A stretch of DNA of 64,000 nt from Pseudomonas sp. FP2335 (GTDB taxonomy: Bacteria > Pseudomonadota > Gammaproteobacteria > Pseudomonadales > Pseudomonadaceae): the NCBI RefSeq assembly GCF_030687535.1, contig NZ_CP117437.1, positions 761,001 to 825,000 of the forward strand, written 5' to 3'. Of the stretch, positions 11,901-19,405 are shown in pieces. The notes under the pieces were generated by a model that saw nothing but the letters and a program-made list of their open reading frames with translations, was not told the DNA's origin and made no database searches. Position numbers and translations under genes: made by a program. The first letter of the stretch is position 1; each line of letters opens with the position of its first letter.

Positions 11901-13834
11901 CCGAAGCCAAGACAGTGATTGCCGCGCCGCTGATCGCCGAGCTGTCGGCGCCGCGTTTCCTTGCCGGGGGCGACCAGACCACCTTGGCGCTGGACCTGTC
12001 CAACCTGTCGGGCCGGGCGCAGAAGCTCGATGTGCAATTGAGCGTCGAGGGGCAGCTGGAATTGGTCAACCCTGGCGCACAAAACGTCGAACTCAAACAA
12101 GGCCAGCGCACCACCCTGCGCATCCCGGTAAAAGCCTGGGGCGGCTTGGGGCAGGGCAAGGTCAAGGTCACCGTGAATGGCCTCGACCTGCCGGGTGAAA
12201 ATCTACCGCCGTTCACTCGCGAATGGACCCTGGGCGTGCGTCCGGCGTATCCGGCATTGCTCAAGCATTACCGCGCGGTACTCAAGGATCAGCCGTGGAG
12301 CCTGCCAGCGGGCACCCTGGATCAGTTCGATGCGTCGGGGCGCGAGGCGCTGTTGAGCCTGTCGAGCCGGCCGCCGTTGAACCTTGGCGCGCAGATCAGC
12401 GCGCTCAAGGCCTACCCTTATGGCTGCCTGGAGCAGACCGCCAGCGGCCTGTACCCGTCGCTGTACGCCGACGATACGTTGCTCAAGCGCCTGGCGATCA
12501 AGGGCGAGCCGGATGCCGAGCGCAAGCGCAAGATCGAAATCGGCATCGAGCGCTTGCTGGGCATGCAGCGCTATAACGGCAGCTTCGGATTGTGGGGGGC
12601 TGACGGCGAAGAAGAATATTGGCTGACAGCCTACGTCACCGACTTCCTCCTGCGCGCCCGCGATCAGGGTTTCGCGGTGCCGCAGGAGGCCTTGAAAAAG
12701 GCCAGCGAGCGACTGCTGCGTTATGTGCAGGAACGCAACCTGATCGACGTCGATTACAGCGACAACGCCGACCACACCCGCTTCGCCGTGCAGGCCTACG
12801 CCGGCATGGTCCTGGCGCGCAGCCAGCAGGCGCCGTTGGGCGCGTTGCGCAGCATCTTCGAGCGTCGCAGCGATGCGCGCTCCGGGTTGCCGCTGGTGCA
12901 ACTGGCGATTGCGTTGCAGAAAATGGGCGACCAGCCACGGGCGGACCAGGCGTTGCTGGCCGGTCTGGCGGCGCAGCGCAATGCCAATGAATGGCTGGCC
13001 GACTACGGCAGCCCGTTGCGTGATCAAGCGATGATCCTGGCGCTGCTGGAGGAGAACGACCTGGCCAAGGGCAAGCGTGAGGAGCGCTTGTTCACGCTGT
13101 CGGATCAGTTGGCAGCGAGCCCGTACTTGTCGACCCAGGAGCGTAATTCGCTGTTCCTCGCCGGGCGCCTGGGGTTTGCCAAGCCGGAGTCGGACTGGAA
13201 AGTGCTACTGGATGGCAGTGCTGGACGCCACGAGTTGAATAACCAGCAGTCGACCCTGGATCTGGAGGGCAAGCTGCTTTCAAGCAACCTGAGCCTGACC
13301 AATCAGGGCGATGTGCCGGTTTACCAGCAACTGACGATTTCAGGTTACCCACAGGTGCCACCGGCGCCAGGTGGCGACAACTTGAGCATCCGCCGTGAAT
13401 ACCTGGGCATGAACGGCCAGCCGCTGAACCTGCGCAGCCTCAACAGCGGCGACCTGGTGCTGGTGCACTTGGCCGTCAGCGCCAAGCAACGTGTGCCGGA
13501 CGCCCTGGTGGTGGACCTGCTGCCCGCCGGCCTGGAACTGGAAAACCAGAACCTGGCACAGAGCGCTGCCAGCCTGGAAAACGCCAGCAGCCAGGTGAAG
13601 GAATGGCGTGAGTCGATGCAGAACGCGTCGCTCAAGCATCAGGAGTTCCGCGATGACCGTTATGTGGCCGCGCTGAACCTGGACGGTTCCGGCACCACGC
13701 ACTTGCTGTATCTGGCACGAGCGGTGACGCCGGGCACGTACCGCGTACCGCCGCCGCAAGTGGAGTCGATGTACCGGCCGAACTGGCAGGCGGTGGGCGA
13801 GACCCCGGCGGACTTGGTGATCAAGGGCCGCTGA
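8939..13834 (+). CDS. Alpha-2-macroglobulin family lipoprotein (YfhM/ECAM-like)
   Basis: This 1631-residue protein is a bacterial alpha-2-macroglobulin, thought to trap proteases that reach the periplasm. A lipoprotein signal peptide ends in LLSAC with Cys18; Asp follows at +2, which in E. coli would favour inner membrane retention. Repeated MG beta-domains fill the first ~1100 residues. The thioester motif GCLEQ has its cysteine at residue 1163, so the covalent trap is intact. The alpha/alpha toroid with YNGSFGLWG and the C-terminal domains follow. The gene belongs with pbpC (14431), the pairing known for E. coli yfhM-pbpC, where the two may act together as defence and wall repair. A small membrane protein gene is inserted between them on the other strand. 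Confidence 0.93.
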   Translation: MLNKGLFLACALALLSACDSSEKPAAPPAPTVTAAPKPAKAVVDVAALKQRYAGRELSVVDVSEVQLDGASTLSVSFSIPLDPDQKFADKLHLVDSKSGKVDGAWEISDNLMELRLRHLEPQRKLVLTIDAGVKAVNDAKLAAEYSARLETRDLQATVGFASRGTLLPTRLAEGLPVIALNVDKIDVEFFRIKPESLPTFLAQWGRNSSLQSYEARELLPMADLVYGGRFDLNPARNTRETLLLPIAGLKQLQQPGVYLAVMRASGTYNYSQPATLFTLSDIGLSVHRYANRLDVFTQALEGGKALDGVDLEVLDADGRVLGQGKTEKGGHAELPLPKKAQVLLAKQGEQTSLLRLDSAALDLAEFDIGGQPSHPLQFFVFGPRDLYRPGETVLLNALLRDKDGNAVKPQPVSVEVRRPDEQVSRKFVWDADASGLYQYPLQLAGEAPTGRWQLVFDLGDGKPQLYEFLVEDFLPERLALELKGSDTALSPADNPVIQVSGRYLYGAPASGNRVSGQIYVRPLREAVKALPGYQFGSVTEEELSQDFELDESVLDAKGQEELTLESKWADAKSPLQLIVQASLHESGGRPITRRLVQPIWPAEQLPGLRGLFDGKETNGDGPAEFEVLLANPQGQKLAAQNLKVRLVRERRDYYWNYSDNDGWSYHFNEKFLNLDEQTLNIQAGDTAKVSFQVEWGPYRVEVEDPQTGLVSSLRFWAGYQAQDNTEGGAVRPDQVKLALDKPAYGDGDTANVTVTPPAAGKGYLLVESAEGPLWWQEIDVPAEGKSFAVKLDPKWSRHDLYVSALVIRPGERKANITPKRAVGLLHLPLDRTQRKLGVTLSAPEKMRPKQALTVKVAAKNADGSVPKQVHVLVAAVDVGILNITEYPTPDPYASLFGRKAYGVDQFDIYGQLIEAGQGRLASLAFGGDAALAKGGKRPDTSLTIVALQSAPVTLNERGEGEVSVNIPDFNGELRLMAQAWSDDRYGMAEAKTVIAAPLIAELSAPRFLAGGDQTTLALDLSNLSGRAQKLDVQLSVEGQLELVNPGAQNVELKQGQRTTLRIPVKAWGGLGQGKVKVTVNGLDLPGENLPPFTREWTLGVRPAYPALLKHYRAVLKDQPWSLPAGTLDQFDASGREALLSLSSRPPLNLGAQISALKAYPYGCLEQTASGLYPSLYADDTLLKRLAIKGEPDAERKRKIEIGIERLLGMQRYNGSFGLWGADGEEEYWLTAYVTDFLLRARDQGFAVPQEALKKASERLLRYVQERNLIDVDYSDNADHTRFAVQAYAGMVLARSQQAPLGALRSIFERRSDARSGLPLVQLAIALQKMGDQPRADQALLAGLAAQRNANEWLADYGSPLRDQAMILALLEENDLAKGKREERLFTLSDQLAASPYLSTQERNSLFLAGRLGFAKPESDWKVLLDGSAGRHELNNQQSTLDLEGKLLSSNLSLTNQGDVPVYQQLTISGYPQVPPAPGGDNLSIRREYLGMNGQPLNLRSLNSGDLVLVHLAVSAKQRVPDALVVDLLPAGLELENQNLAQSAASLENASSQVKEWRESMQNASLKHQEFRDDRYVAALNLDGSGTTHLLYLARAVTPGTYRVPPPQVESMYRPNWQAVGETPADLVIKGR

Positions 13835-13860
13835 GATCTCAACTTGAAATGGGGCCTGAA

Positions 13861-13947
13861 TGTGTGCGGGCTTGCTCGCGAAGACGGAGTGTCAGCCAGT
13901 ACATCTGATACTGACATACCGCATTCGCGAGCAAGCCCGCTGCCACA
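13861..13947. repeat. REPIN between convergent genes
   Basis: Inverted REP copies (GCGGGCTTGCTCGCGAA and its complement) are separated by a short variable loop. It sits between the stops of the macroglobulin gene and the small membrane protein gene and may end transcription from both sides. Confidence 0.85.
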
Positions 13948-13969
13948 GGGGGGCTGGTTGTTTGGGGGA

Positions 13970-14263
13970 TCAGTGCACGACCCAGCTGAGCAGCCACAGC
14001 CCCAGCAGCAACCAGATAATCCCGAAGATGATCGACGCACGCATAAACGCCCGCACCGCCGAATACAGGAACAGCAGGCCAATGATCAGCGTGAGGATGC
14101 TGATGATCGAAGTGTCCATGCCCAGCGTACGTGAGAGGCCTTCGACAAAGTTGCCGCCAGCGTTGGTCAAGGCCCCGAACAATCCGCTGAGCCCATCGAC
14201 GATAAAGCGGATGACCGAACCGAGCGCTTGGCCCAGCCATTCGAAGAAGCTTTCTACCTGCAT
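13970..14263 (-). CDS. Small membrane protein of unknown function
   Basis: The 97-residue protein has an amphipathic N-terminal half (ESFFEWLGQALGSVIRFIVDGLSGLFGALTNA region) and two closely spaced hydrophobic helices at about residues 51-70 and 75-95 (ISILTLIIGLLFLYSAV and IIFGIIWLLLGLWLLSWV). No family was recognised. It lies on the opposite strand between the macroglobulin and PBP1C genes, convergent with the first and divergent from the second. I infer only an inner membrane location; a role in the same envelope process is possible but not shown. Confidence 0.75.
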   Translation of the reverse strand: MQVESFFEWLGQALGSVIRFIVDGLSGLFGALTNAGGNFVEGLSRTLGMDTSIISILTLIIGLLFLYSAVRAFMRASIIFGIIWLLLGLWLLSWVVH

Positions 14264-14394
14264 GTGTGTGTCCTGATGAGAAGGTGGGCGTATCTGTGCC
14301 TTTGGTTGTGATTGCGCCAGGCTAGTTCCCTATAAGCATAGAGGTTTGCAGGTTAAATAATGGGTTTGCTTAGTATCGGATACCCACAATCCCA

Positions 14395-14482
14395 TGTGGG
14401 AGCTGGCTTGCCTGCGATAGCGGTGGGTCAGTGAAAAATTTACCAACCGCCCCACCGCTATCGCAGGCAAGCCCGCTCCCAC
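14395..14482. repeat. REPIN overlapping the 5' end of pbpC
   Basis: A REP variant (TGTGGGAGCTGGCTTGCCTG..) at 14395 pairs with an inverted copy ending at 14482. The right arm is translated in the pbpC frame, and the only plausible upstream start codon (GTG at 14431) lies in the loop of the element. See the findings. Confidence 0.85.
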
Positions 14483-16800
14483 GGTTACTGCGCTGGAGCT
14501 TGGGGGTTGTGGTGTTGGTGATCGCGCTGTTGTGGCTGGCCGACCGTATCTGGCCCTTGCCGCTCCCTCAGGATGACCTGGCACGCGTCGTACTCGCCGA
14601 AGACGGTACGCCCTTGTGGCGCTTCGCCGATGCCAACGGCGTGTGGCGCTACCCGGTGCAAACCGGCGAAGTCTCGCCGTATTACCTCGACGCACTGCTC
14701 ACCTACGAAGACCGCTGGTTCTACCGACACCCCGGCGTCAACCCGCTGGCGCTGGTGCGGGCCTCCTGGCAGAACCTCAGCGGCACACGGGTAGTGTCCG
14801 GCGGCAGCACCTTGTCGATGCAGGTCGCACGCCTGCTCGATCCGCATTCGCGCACCTTCCACGGCAAGTTGCGCCAGTTGTGGCGCACGGCGCAGTTGGA
14901 GTGGCACCTTTCCAAGGACGAAATCCTCAACCTCTACCTGAACCGCGCCCCGTTTGGCGGGACGTTGCAAGGCGTGGCGGCGGCCAGTTGGGCCTACCTG
15001 GGAAAATCCCCGGCGCACTTGACCCATGCCGAAGCGGCCTTGCTTGCCGTACTGCCCCAGGCCCCCAGCCGCTTGCGCCCGGACCGTCACCCGCAACGCG
15101 CCCAGCAAGCCCGCGACAAGGTGCTGCGCCGCCTCGCCGAGTTTCAGGTGTGGCCGCAGACCGCTGTCGACGAAGCCCTGGAGGAACCGCTGCTGCTCGC
15201 CCCGCGCCTGGAGCCGAGCCTGGCACCCTTGCTCGCGCGCCGCCTGAACCGTCCGGACAGCCCGCCGCTGATCCGCACCACCGTGGATGCCACCTTGCAA
15301 CGCCGTCTCGAAGACCTGCTGCTGGGCTGGCGCGCCCGTTTGCCGGAGTACACCTCCGCCGCGATCCTGGTGGTGGAAGAAGAAAGCATGGCCGTGCGCG
15401 CCTACGTCGGCTCGGTGGACATCAACGATGCCAAGCGCTTTGGCCATGTGGACATGATCAGCGCGTTGCGTTCGCCAGGCTCCACGTTGAAACCGTTTCT
15501 GTATGGCATGGCGTTGGATGACGGCTTGATCCACTCCGAGTCGCTGTTGCAAGACGTCCCCCGCCGTTACGGCGATTACCGGCCGGGCAATTTTTCCATG
15601 GGCTTTACCGGCGCGGTGCCTGCGAGTACGGCGTTGTCCAGTTCGCTGAACCTGCCGGCGGTGCAGTTGCTGGAAGCCTACGGGCCCAAGCGCTTCGCCG
15701 CCCAAATGCGTATCGGCGGCGTGCCCTTGGCGTTGCCGGCGCTGGCCGAGCCCAATCTGGCGTTGATTCTTGGCGGCGCGGGCAGTCGTCTGGAGGATCT
15801 GGTCAGCGGTTACAGCGCCTTCGCCCGGGATGGCAAGAGCGCGACCATCCGCTTGCAGCCAGGCGACGTTCTCAGGGAGCGGCCGATGTTGTCCCCTGGT
15901 GCGGCGTGGATTGTGCGACGTATCCTCAGTGGCCAGGCACGCCCCGACCGCGACCCGCGTGCCGAGTTGGTGCAGCGCCCGGTGCTGGCCTGGAAAACCG
16001 GCACCAGCTATGGCTTTCGTGATGCCTGGGCGATTGGTGTGGGGCCGCGTTACTTGATTGGTGTGTGGATCGGCCGACCGGACGGCACGCCAGTGCCCGG
16101 GCAGTTCGGCCTGGCCTCGGCGGCGCCGTTGATGCTGCAGGTGCACGATGTGCTGACCAACCGCGACAGCCAGCGCGGCATCAGTGCGCCCGTCAAACCG
16201 GTGCCGGCGAATGTTGGCGTGGCTGCGATCTGTTGGCCGCTGGGCCAGCCGCTGGGCCGCAGCGATCCCAATTGCCGGCGCCAGCGTTTTGCCTGGACGT
16301 TGGACAACACCACACCGCCGACCTTGCAGGCATTGGATCAACCGTTGAGCGTGGGGTTGATGGAGAGCGTGTGGGTCAACGCCAAGGGCCTGCGGGTCGA
16401 CGCCCATTGCCCTGGTGCCGAGGCGAAAAGCATCGCCTTGTGGCCGGCGCCGCTGGAGCCATGGTTGCCACGGGTCGAGCGCCGCGAAGCACGCATCCCG
16501 GCCGCCGATCCCGATTGCCCGCCGCCGGTATTGGCCGCGTCGTCGCCGTTGTCGATTGTAGGCGTGCGCGAGGGTGATCAACTGCGCTTGCCGGCTGCCA
16601 GCCAGCAGGCGCTGCGTCTGAAAATCTCGGCGTTGGGCGGCAGTGGGCGGCGTTGGTGGTTTCTCAATGGCGAGCCGTTGGGGGACAGTGCCAACCAGGA
16701 CTTTATCAATGCCAGCTTTGAGCGGTTGGGGCGGTATCAGTTGAGTGTGCTGGATGAGGCGGGGCAGACTGCCCGGCTTGAGTTCAGTGTCGTCGACTAA
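14431..16800 (+). CDS. pbpC: Penicillin-binding protein 1C
   Basis: PbpC is a bifunctional class A enzyme of the inner membrane with glycosyltransferase and transpeptidase domains. A membrane anchor is encoded near 14500-14550 (GVVVLVIALLWLADRIWP), followed by the glycosyltransferase motifs EDRWFYRHPGVNP and GGSTLSMQVARLLDP, the transpeptidase SxxK box (SPGSTLKPF), SSSLN-type second motif and KTGTSYGFRDAW, then the C-terminal BiPBP_C domain. All catalytic motifs are intact and the match to E. coli PbpC is strong. The start is uncertain: GTG at 14431 lies inside a REPIN, and the first ~17 residues are encoded by the repeat; a TTG at 14500 is an alternative. Linked to the macroglobulin gene in many bacteria. 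Confidence 0.92.
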   Translation: MKNLPTAPPLSQASPLPRLLRWSLGVVVLVIALLWLADRIWPLPLPQDDLARVVLAEDGTPLWRFADANGVWRYPVQTGEVSPYYLDALLTYEDRWFYRHPGVNPLALVRASWQNLSGTRVVSGGSTLSMQVARLLDPHSRTFHGKLRQLWRTAQLEWHLSKDEILNLYLNRAPFGGTLQGVAAASWAYLGKSPAHLTHAEAALLAVLPQAPSRLRPDRHPQRAQQARDKVLRRLAEFQVWPQTAVDEALEEPLLLAPRLEPSLAPLLARRLNRPDSPPLIRTTVDATLQRRLEDLLLGWRARLPEYTSAAILVVEEESMAVRAYVGSVDINDAKRFGHVDMISALRSPGSTLKPFLYGMALDDGLIHSESLLQDVPRRYGDYRPGNFSMGFTGAVPASTALSSSLNLPAVQLLEAYGPKRFAAQMRIGGVPLALPALAEPNLALILGGAGSRLEDLVSGYSAFARDGKSATIRLQPGDVLRERPMLSPGAAWIVRRILSGQARPDRDPRAELVQRPVLAWKTGTSYGFRDAWAIGVGPRYLIGVWIGRPDGTPVPGQFGLASAAPLMLQVHDVLTNRDSQRGISAPVKPVPANVGVAAICWPLGQPLGRSDPNCRRQRFAWTLDNTTPPTLQALDQPLSVGLMESVWVNAKGLRVDAHCPGAEAKSIALWPAPLEPWLPRVERREARIPAADPDCPPPVLAASSPLSIVGVREGDQLRLPAASQQALRLKISALGGSGRRWWFLNGEPLGDSANQDFINASFERLGRYQLSVLDEAGQTARLEFSVVD

Positions 16801-16802
16801 AT

Positions 16803-16882
16803 CGCCTTCGCGAGCAAGCCCGCGCCCACATTTTGATCTGTGAATACCTTCAAGTGTGGGAGCGGGCTTGCTCGTGAAGGCG
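16803..16882. repeat. Pair of inverted REP sequences
   Basis: Two REP copies in opposite orientation occupy 16803-16830 and 16855-16882, separated by 24 bases. They directly follow the pbpC stop and precede the MazG-like gene, so they may form a terminator-like structure in the mRNA. Confidence 0.85.
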
Positions 16883-16959
16883 TCCTCAAGAACACCCGGA
16901 GATTCACTTGCCTTCAAGGCCAATCCCCCCGAAGCTACTCACCTTCAGGAGCCTCACGC

Positions 16960-17268
16960 ATGAACCTCGAACACCTCACCGAACGCCTGCACCGCATCCG
17001 CGATACCAACGACTGGAAGCAGTTCCACAGCCCGAAAAACCTGGCCATGGCCGCCAGCGTGGAAATGGCCGAGCTGGTGGAGATCTTCCAATGGCTGAGC
17101 GAAGAGCAATCCCGCCAGCTGCCTGCCGACAAACTCGCCCATGCAGGGCAGGAAGTCGGCGATATCGTGTTGTACCTGCTGTTGCTGTGCAGCGAGTTGG
17201 GCCTGGACATGAACGAGGTGGTGCGCGCCAAACTGGCCGACAGCGAACGGCGGTTTGCCCATGAGTGA
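16960..17268 (+). CDS. MazG-like nucleotide pyrophosphohydrolase
   Basis: The 102-residue protein belongs to the all-alpha NTP pyrophosphatase superfamily (MazG / RS21-C6 / dCTPase type) and probably removes pyrophosphate from a non-canonical or surplus nucleoside triphosphate. The metal-binding helices are complete: E35-x-x-E38 in SVEMAELVE and E65-x-x-D68 in QEVGDIV. The ATG at 16960 has an AGGAG ribosome binding site; an earlier in-frame start would read through the REP element and was rejected. The stop overlaps the cmoM start (ATGAGTGA), so the two genes are translationally coupled. The exact substrate is not predictable from sequence. Confidence 0.88.
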   Translation: MNLEHLTERLHRIRDTNDWKQFHSPKNLAMAASVEMAELVEIFQWLSEEQSRQLPADKLAHAGQEVGDIVLYLLLLCSELGLDMNEVVRAKLADSERRFAHE

Positions 17269-18010
17269 CCGACATTTCGACCAATTGGCCACGCGTTTTG
17301 CCGAGAAAATCTACGGTGGCGCCAAGGGGGCCATCCGTCTGGCGGTGCTCCAGGCCGACCTGACCGAAGCGCTGCCCAAGCGCCCATTGCGCGTGCTGGA
17401 CATCGGCGCGGGCCTGGGCCATATGTCGTTGTGGCTGGCCGAGCAGGGCCATCAAGTGACCCTGGCCGAACCCGCCGAGCCGATGCTCGAAGGCGCGCGC
17501 CAACGCTTCGCCGAGGCCGGGCAGAGCGCAACGTTCATTCACGCGCCGTGGCAGGATTTGCTTGGCCAACTCACCGAACCCTATGACCTGGTGCTGTGCC
17601 ACGCCGTGCTGGAATGGCTGGCCGAGCCCCACGCGATCCTGCCGGTGCTGCACCAACTCACGGTGCCCGGCGGCTGGTTGTCCCTGGCGTTCTACAACCG
17701 TGATGCGCTGATTTACCGCAACCTGCTCAAAGGCCACTTCCGCAAGATGCGCAAGAACGACATGGCCGGGGAAAAGCAGAGCCTCACCCCGCAACAGCCG
17801 CTCGACCCGCGTGAACTGGCGGCGCAACTCGAAGGCCTTTGGCAGGTCGAAAGCCAAAGTGGCGTGCGGGTGTTCCACGACTACATGCCGGTGGAATTCC
17901 AGGCCCGCGCGAATCTGCAGGACTTGTTGGAGATGGAACTCGCTCACCGTCGTCACCCAAGCTTTGCCGGACTTGGGCGTTATTTGCACTGGATCTGCCG
18001 TCCGGTTTAA
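17261..18010 (+). CDS. cmoM: tRNA 5-carboxymethoxyuridine methyltransferase
   Basis: CmoM methylates 5-carboxymethoxyuridine at the wobble position (U34) of tRNAs, using S-adenosylmethionine. The 249-residue protein starts MSDRHFDQLATRFAEKIYGGAKGAIR, closely like E. coli CmoM. It shows the Rossmann SAM motif LDIGAGLG, the acidic AEPAEPM segment, CHAVLEWLAEP, SLAFYN and the family-typical GVRVFHDYM and LGRYLH near the C-terminus. I chose ATG at 17261; an in-frame upstream codon at 17255 has no better support. It overlaps the MazG-like gene by eight bases, forming a two-gene unit, and is followed 24 bases later by the first DUF4136 lipoprotein gene. Confidence 0.9.
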   Translation: MSDRHFDQLATRFAEKIYGGAKGAIRLAVLQADLTEALPKRPLRVLDIGAGLGHMSLWLAEQGHQVTLAEPAEPMLEGARQRFAEAGQSATFIHAPWQDLLGQLTEPYDLVLCHAVLEWLAEPHAILPVLHQLTVPGGWLSLAFYNRDALIYRNLLKGHFRKMRKNDMAGEKQSLTPQQPLDPRELAAQLEGLWQVESQSGVRVFHDYMPVEFQARANLQDLLEMELAHRRHPSFAGLGRYLHWICRPV

Positions 18011-18034
18011 GCGGCCCAGTCTGCGGAGGTCGAA

Positions 18035-18637
18035 ATGCGTCGTCTCTGTTTGATCCTGTTGTCTTTGGGGCTGGGCGCCTGTTCCAGCCCCAATCCCTAC
18101 GTGGCCGCCTCGGCCCCGATGCCGCCGGCCCCGGCCCAGGCGGCCAATACCTTTGATGCCAGTGCCTACCCGGCGCCGGTGCGCGACTATGGCGCCTACC
18201 GCAACTGGGCCTGGCGCAACGGCCAGCTGCCGGCGGGCACGGCCTGGGCCGATTCGGCGCAGATTGCCGAAGCGGTCAGCGGCGCCCTCGACCAGCGCGG
18301 CTTGCGCCCCCTGCACGACAATCGCCCGCCGGACCTGCTGGTCAGCGCCGACGTGCGCCTGGAGAAGCGCCTCAAGCAAGTCCAGGATGACTATGGTTAC
18401 GGCTATGGTGGCTACAACCGCTATGGCAATGGCTACGGCATGTACAACTCGGCACCGATCGTGCGCACCTATGAAGTGACGGTGGCGGTGGTGCGCGTCA
18501 ACCTGTTCGACGCCCGCAGCGGCCAGCCGGTGTGGAGCACCAGCGCGGAAACCGCCAGCCAGGGTAGCCTCAGCGAACGCGCCGATGGGCTGCGCAAGGC
18601 GGTGCAGAAGGCGATGAGCGCTTATCCGCCACGTTAA
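18035..18637 (+). CDS. DUF4136 lipoprotein (first of a tandem pair)
   Basis: The 200-residue protein has a lipoprotein signal with LGAC and Cys16, then a Pro/Ala-rich linker and a DUF4136 domain. Recognisable features are [13 protein letters not shown], the ALDQRGLRP motif and the C-terminal [22 protein letters not shown] Gly/Tyr-rich segment ([16 protein letters not shown]) lies near residues 122-139. The function of the family is unknown; it should be an envelope lipoprotein. The next gene (18683) is a paralogue with the same order of motifs, so the pair probably arose by tandem duplication. Spacing to cmoM is 24 bases, so they may be cotranscribed. Confidence 0.85.
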   Translation: MRRLCLILLSLGLGACSSPNPYVAASAPMPPAPAQAANTFDASAYPAPVRDYGAYRNWAWRNGQLPAGTAWADSAQIAEAVSGALDQRGLRPLHDNRPPDLLVSADVRLEKRLKQVQDDYGYGYGGYNRYGNGYGMYNSAPIVRTYEVTVAVVRVNLFDARSGQPVWSTSAETASQGSLSERADGLRKAVQKAMSAYPPR

Positions 18638-18682
18638 GCGCTAAGCTCAATGACAGGCCCCGGTCTATTTTGGAGAACACTC

Positions 18683-19240
18683 ATGTTTCGTCGTATCGCA
18701 ACGCTCGCTTTTGTAGTGCTGCTGGGCGGTTGCCAGACCAGCCAGGTCAACCACGATTTTGACGCCAGCCGTGATTTCGGCGCGTACCGCAGCTGGGCCT
18801 GGAAAGACCCGGCACTGCAATACCGTCCGGATGACCCGCGGATCAAGAGCGACCTCACCGAACAACGCATCCGCCAGGCCGTCGGCGAACAACTCGACCA
18901 GCGCGGCCTGCGTCCGGCGGCGGCTGGCGCCAAGGCTGACTTGAAGGTGCAGGCCTACCTGATCGTCGAAGACCGCCAGCAACAAGTCACCACCAACTAC
19001 GGCGGCGCCTGGGGCGGCCCGTGGAACGGCTACTGGGGCGCGCCGATGTACAACGAAACGCGCAACATCACCTACAAAGTGGCAACCCTCCAGATCGACC
19101 TGCTCGACGGCAAGGACGGCAAGCTGGTGTGGCGCGGCAGCGACGAGCAGATGATGAGCAGCACGCCGAATCCCCAGGATCGCAGCAATGCCATCCGCGC
19201 GACGGTGACTAAAATTCTCTCCAACTACCCGCCGCACTAA
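18683..19240 (+). CDS. DUF4136 lipoprotein (second of a tandem pair)
   Basis: The 185-residue protein has a lipoprotein signal ending LLGGC (Cys17) and a DUF4136 domain sharing with its upstream neighbour the elements [23 protein letters not shown], a Gly/Trp/Tyr-rich turn (YGGAWGGPWNGYWG) and a C-terminus ending in SNYPPH. Sequence identity to the first copy is moderate, so the duplication is old. The ATG at 18683 follows a TTGGAGAA ribosome binding site; an earlier in-frame codon at 18650 would lengthen the leader and was rejected because it displaces the signal peptide. A simple REP hairpin follows at 19259. Function unknown, location in the envelope. Confidence 0.85.
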   Translation: MFRRIATLAFVVLLGGCQTSQVNHDFDASRDFGAYRSWAWKDPALQYRPDDPRIKSDLTEQRIRQAVGEQLDQRGLRPAAAGAKADLKVQAYLIVEDRQQQVTTNYGGAWGGPWNGYWGAPMYNETRNITYKVATLQIDLLDGKDGKLVWRGSDEQMMSSTPNPQDRSNAIRATVTKILSNYPPH

Positions 19241-19258
19241 CCAACACCGCAATCCCCC

Positions 19259-19282
19259 TGTGGGAGCAAGCCCGCTCCCACA
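19259..19282. repeat. Single short REP-derived hairpin
   Basis: TGTGGGAGCAAGCCCGCTCCCACA is a compact hairpin made of REP ends without the central palindrome pair; it lies 18 bases after the second DUF4136 gene and may end that transcript. Confidence 0.8.
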
Positions 19283-19314
19283 CCTAGCTTTGTGCACGCC
19301 CCCACAATCTCCGT

Positions 19315-19335
19315 CAGTCGCCAATGTGGCGACTG
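19315..19335. promoter_or_regulatory. Perfect dyad upstream of tadG
   Basis: Nine-base arms CAGTCGCCA and TGGCGACTG flank a three-base centre. It lies 70 bases before the tadG start, so it could be an operator or a transcript hairpin. No regulator could be assigned. Confidence 0.4.
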
Positions 19336-19405
19336 GCCGGCGCGGCCGCAACGCCTTGTCTACACTCCACTGCACTACGGAGAGTAAGCGCTAAAGGAGT
19401 GCTCG

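Noticed and set aside
9998..12100. A 700-codon open frame on the minus strand within the macroglobulin gene
   Set aside because: It is antisense to an intact gene with recognisable motifs and has biased, low-complexity composition.
14485..16923. An 812-codon open frame on the minus strand opposite pbpC
   Set aside because: Same reason: pbpC has all catalytic motifs; the antisense frame shows none and extends through REP sequences.
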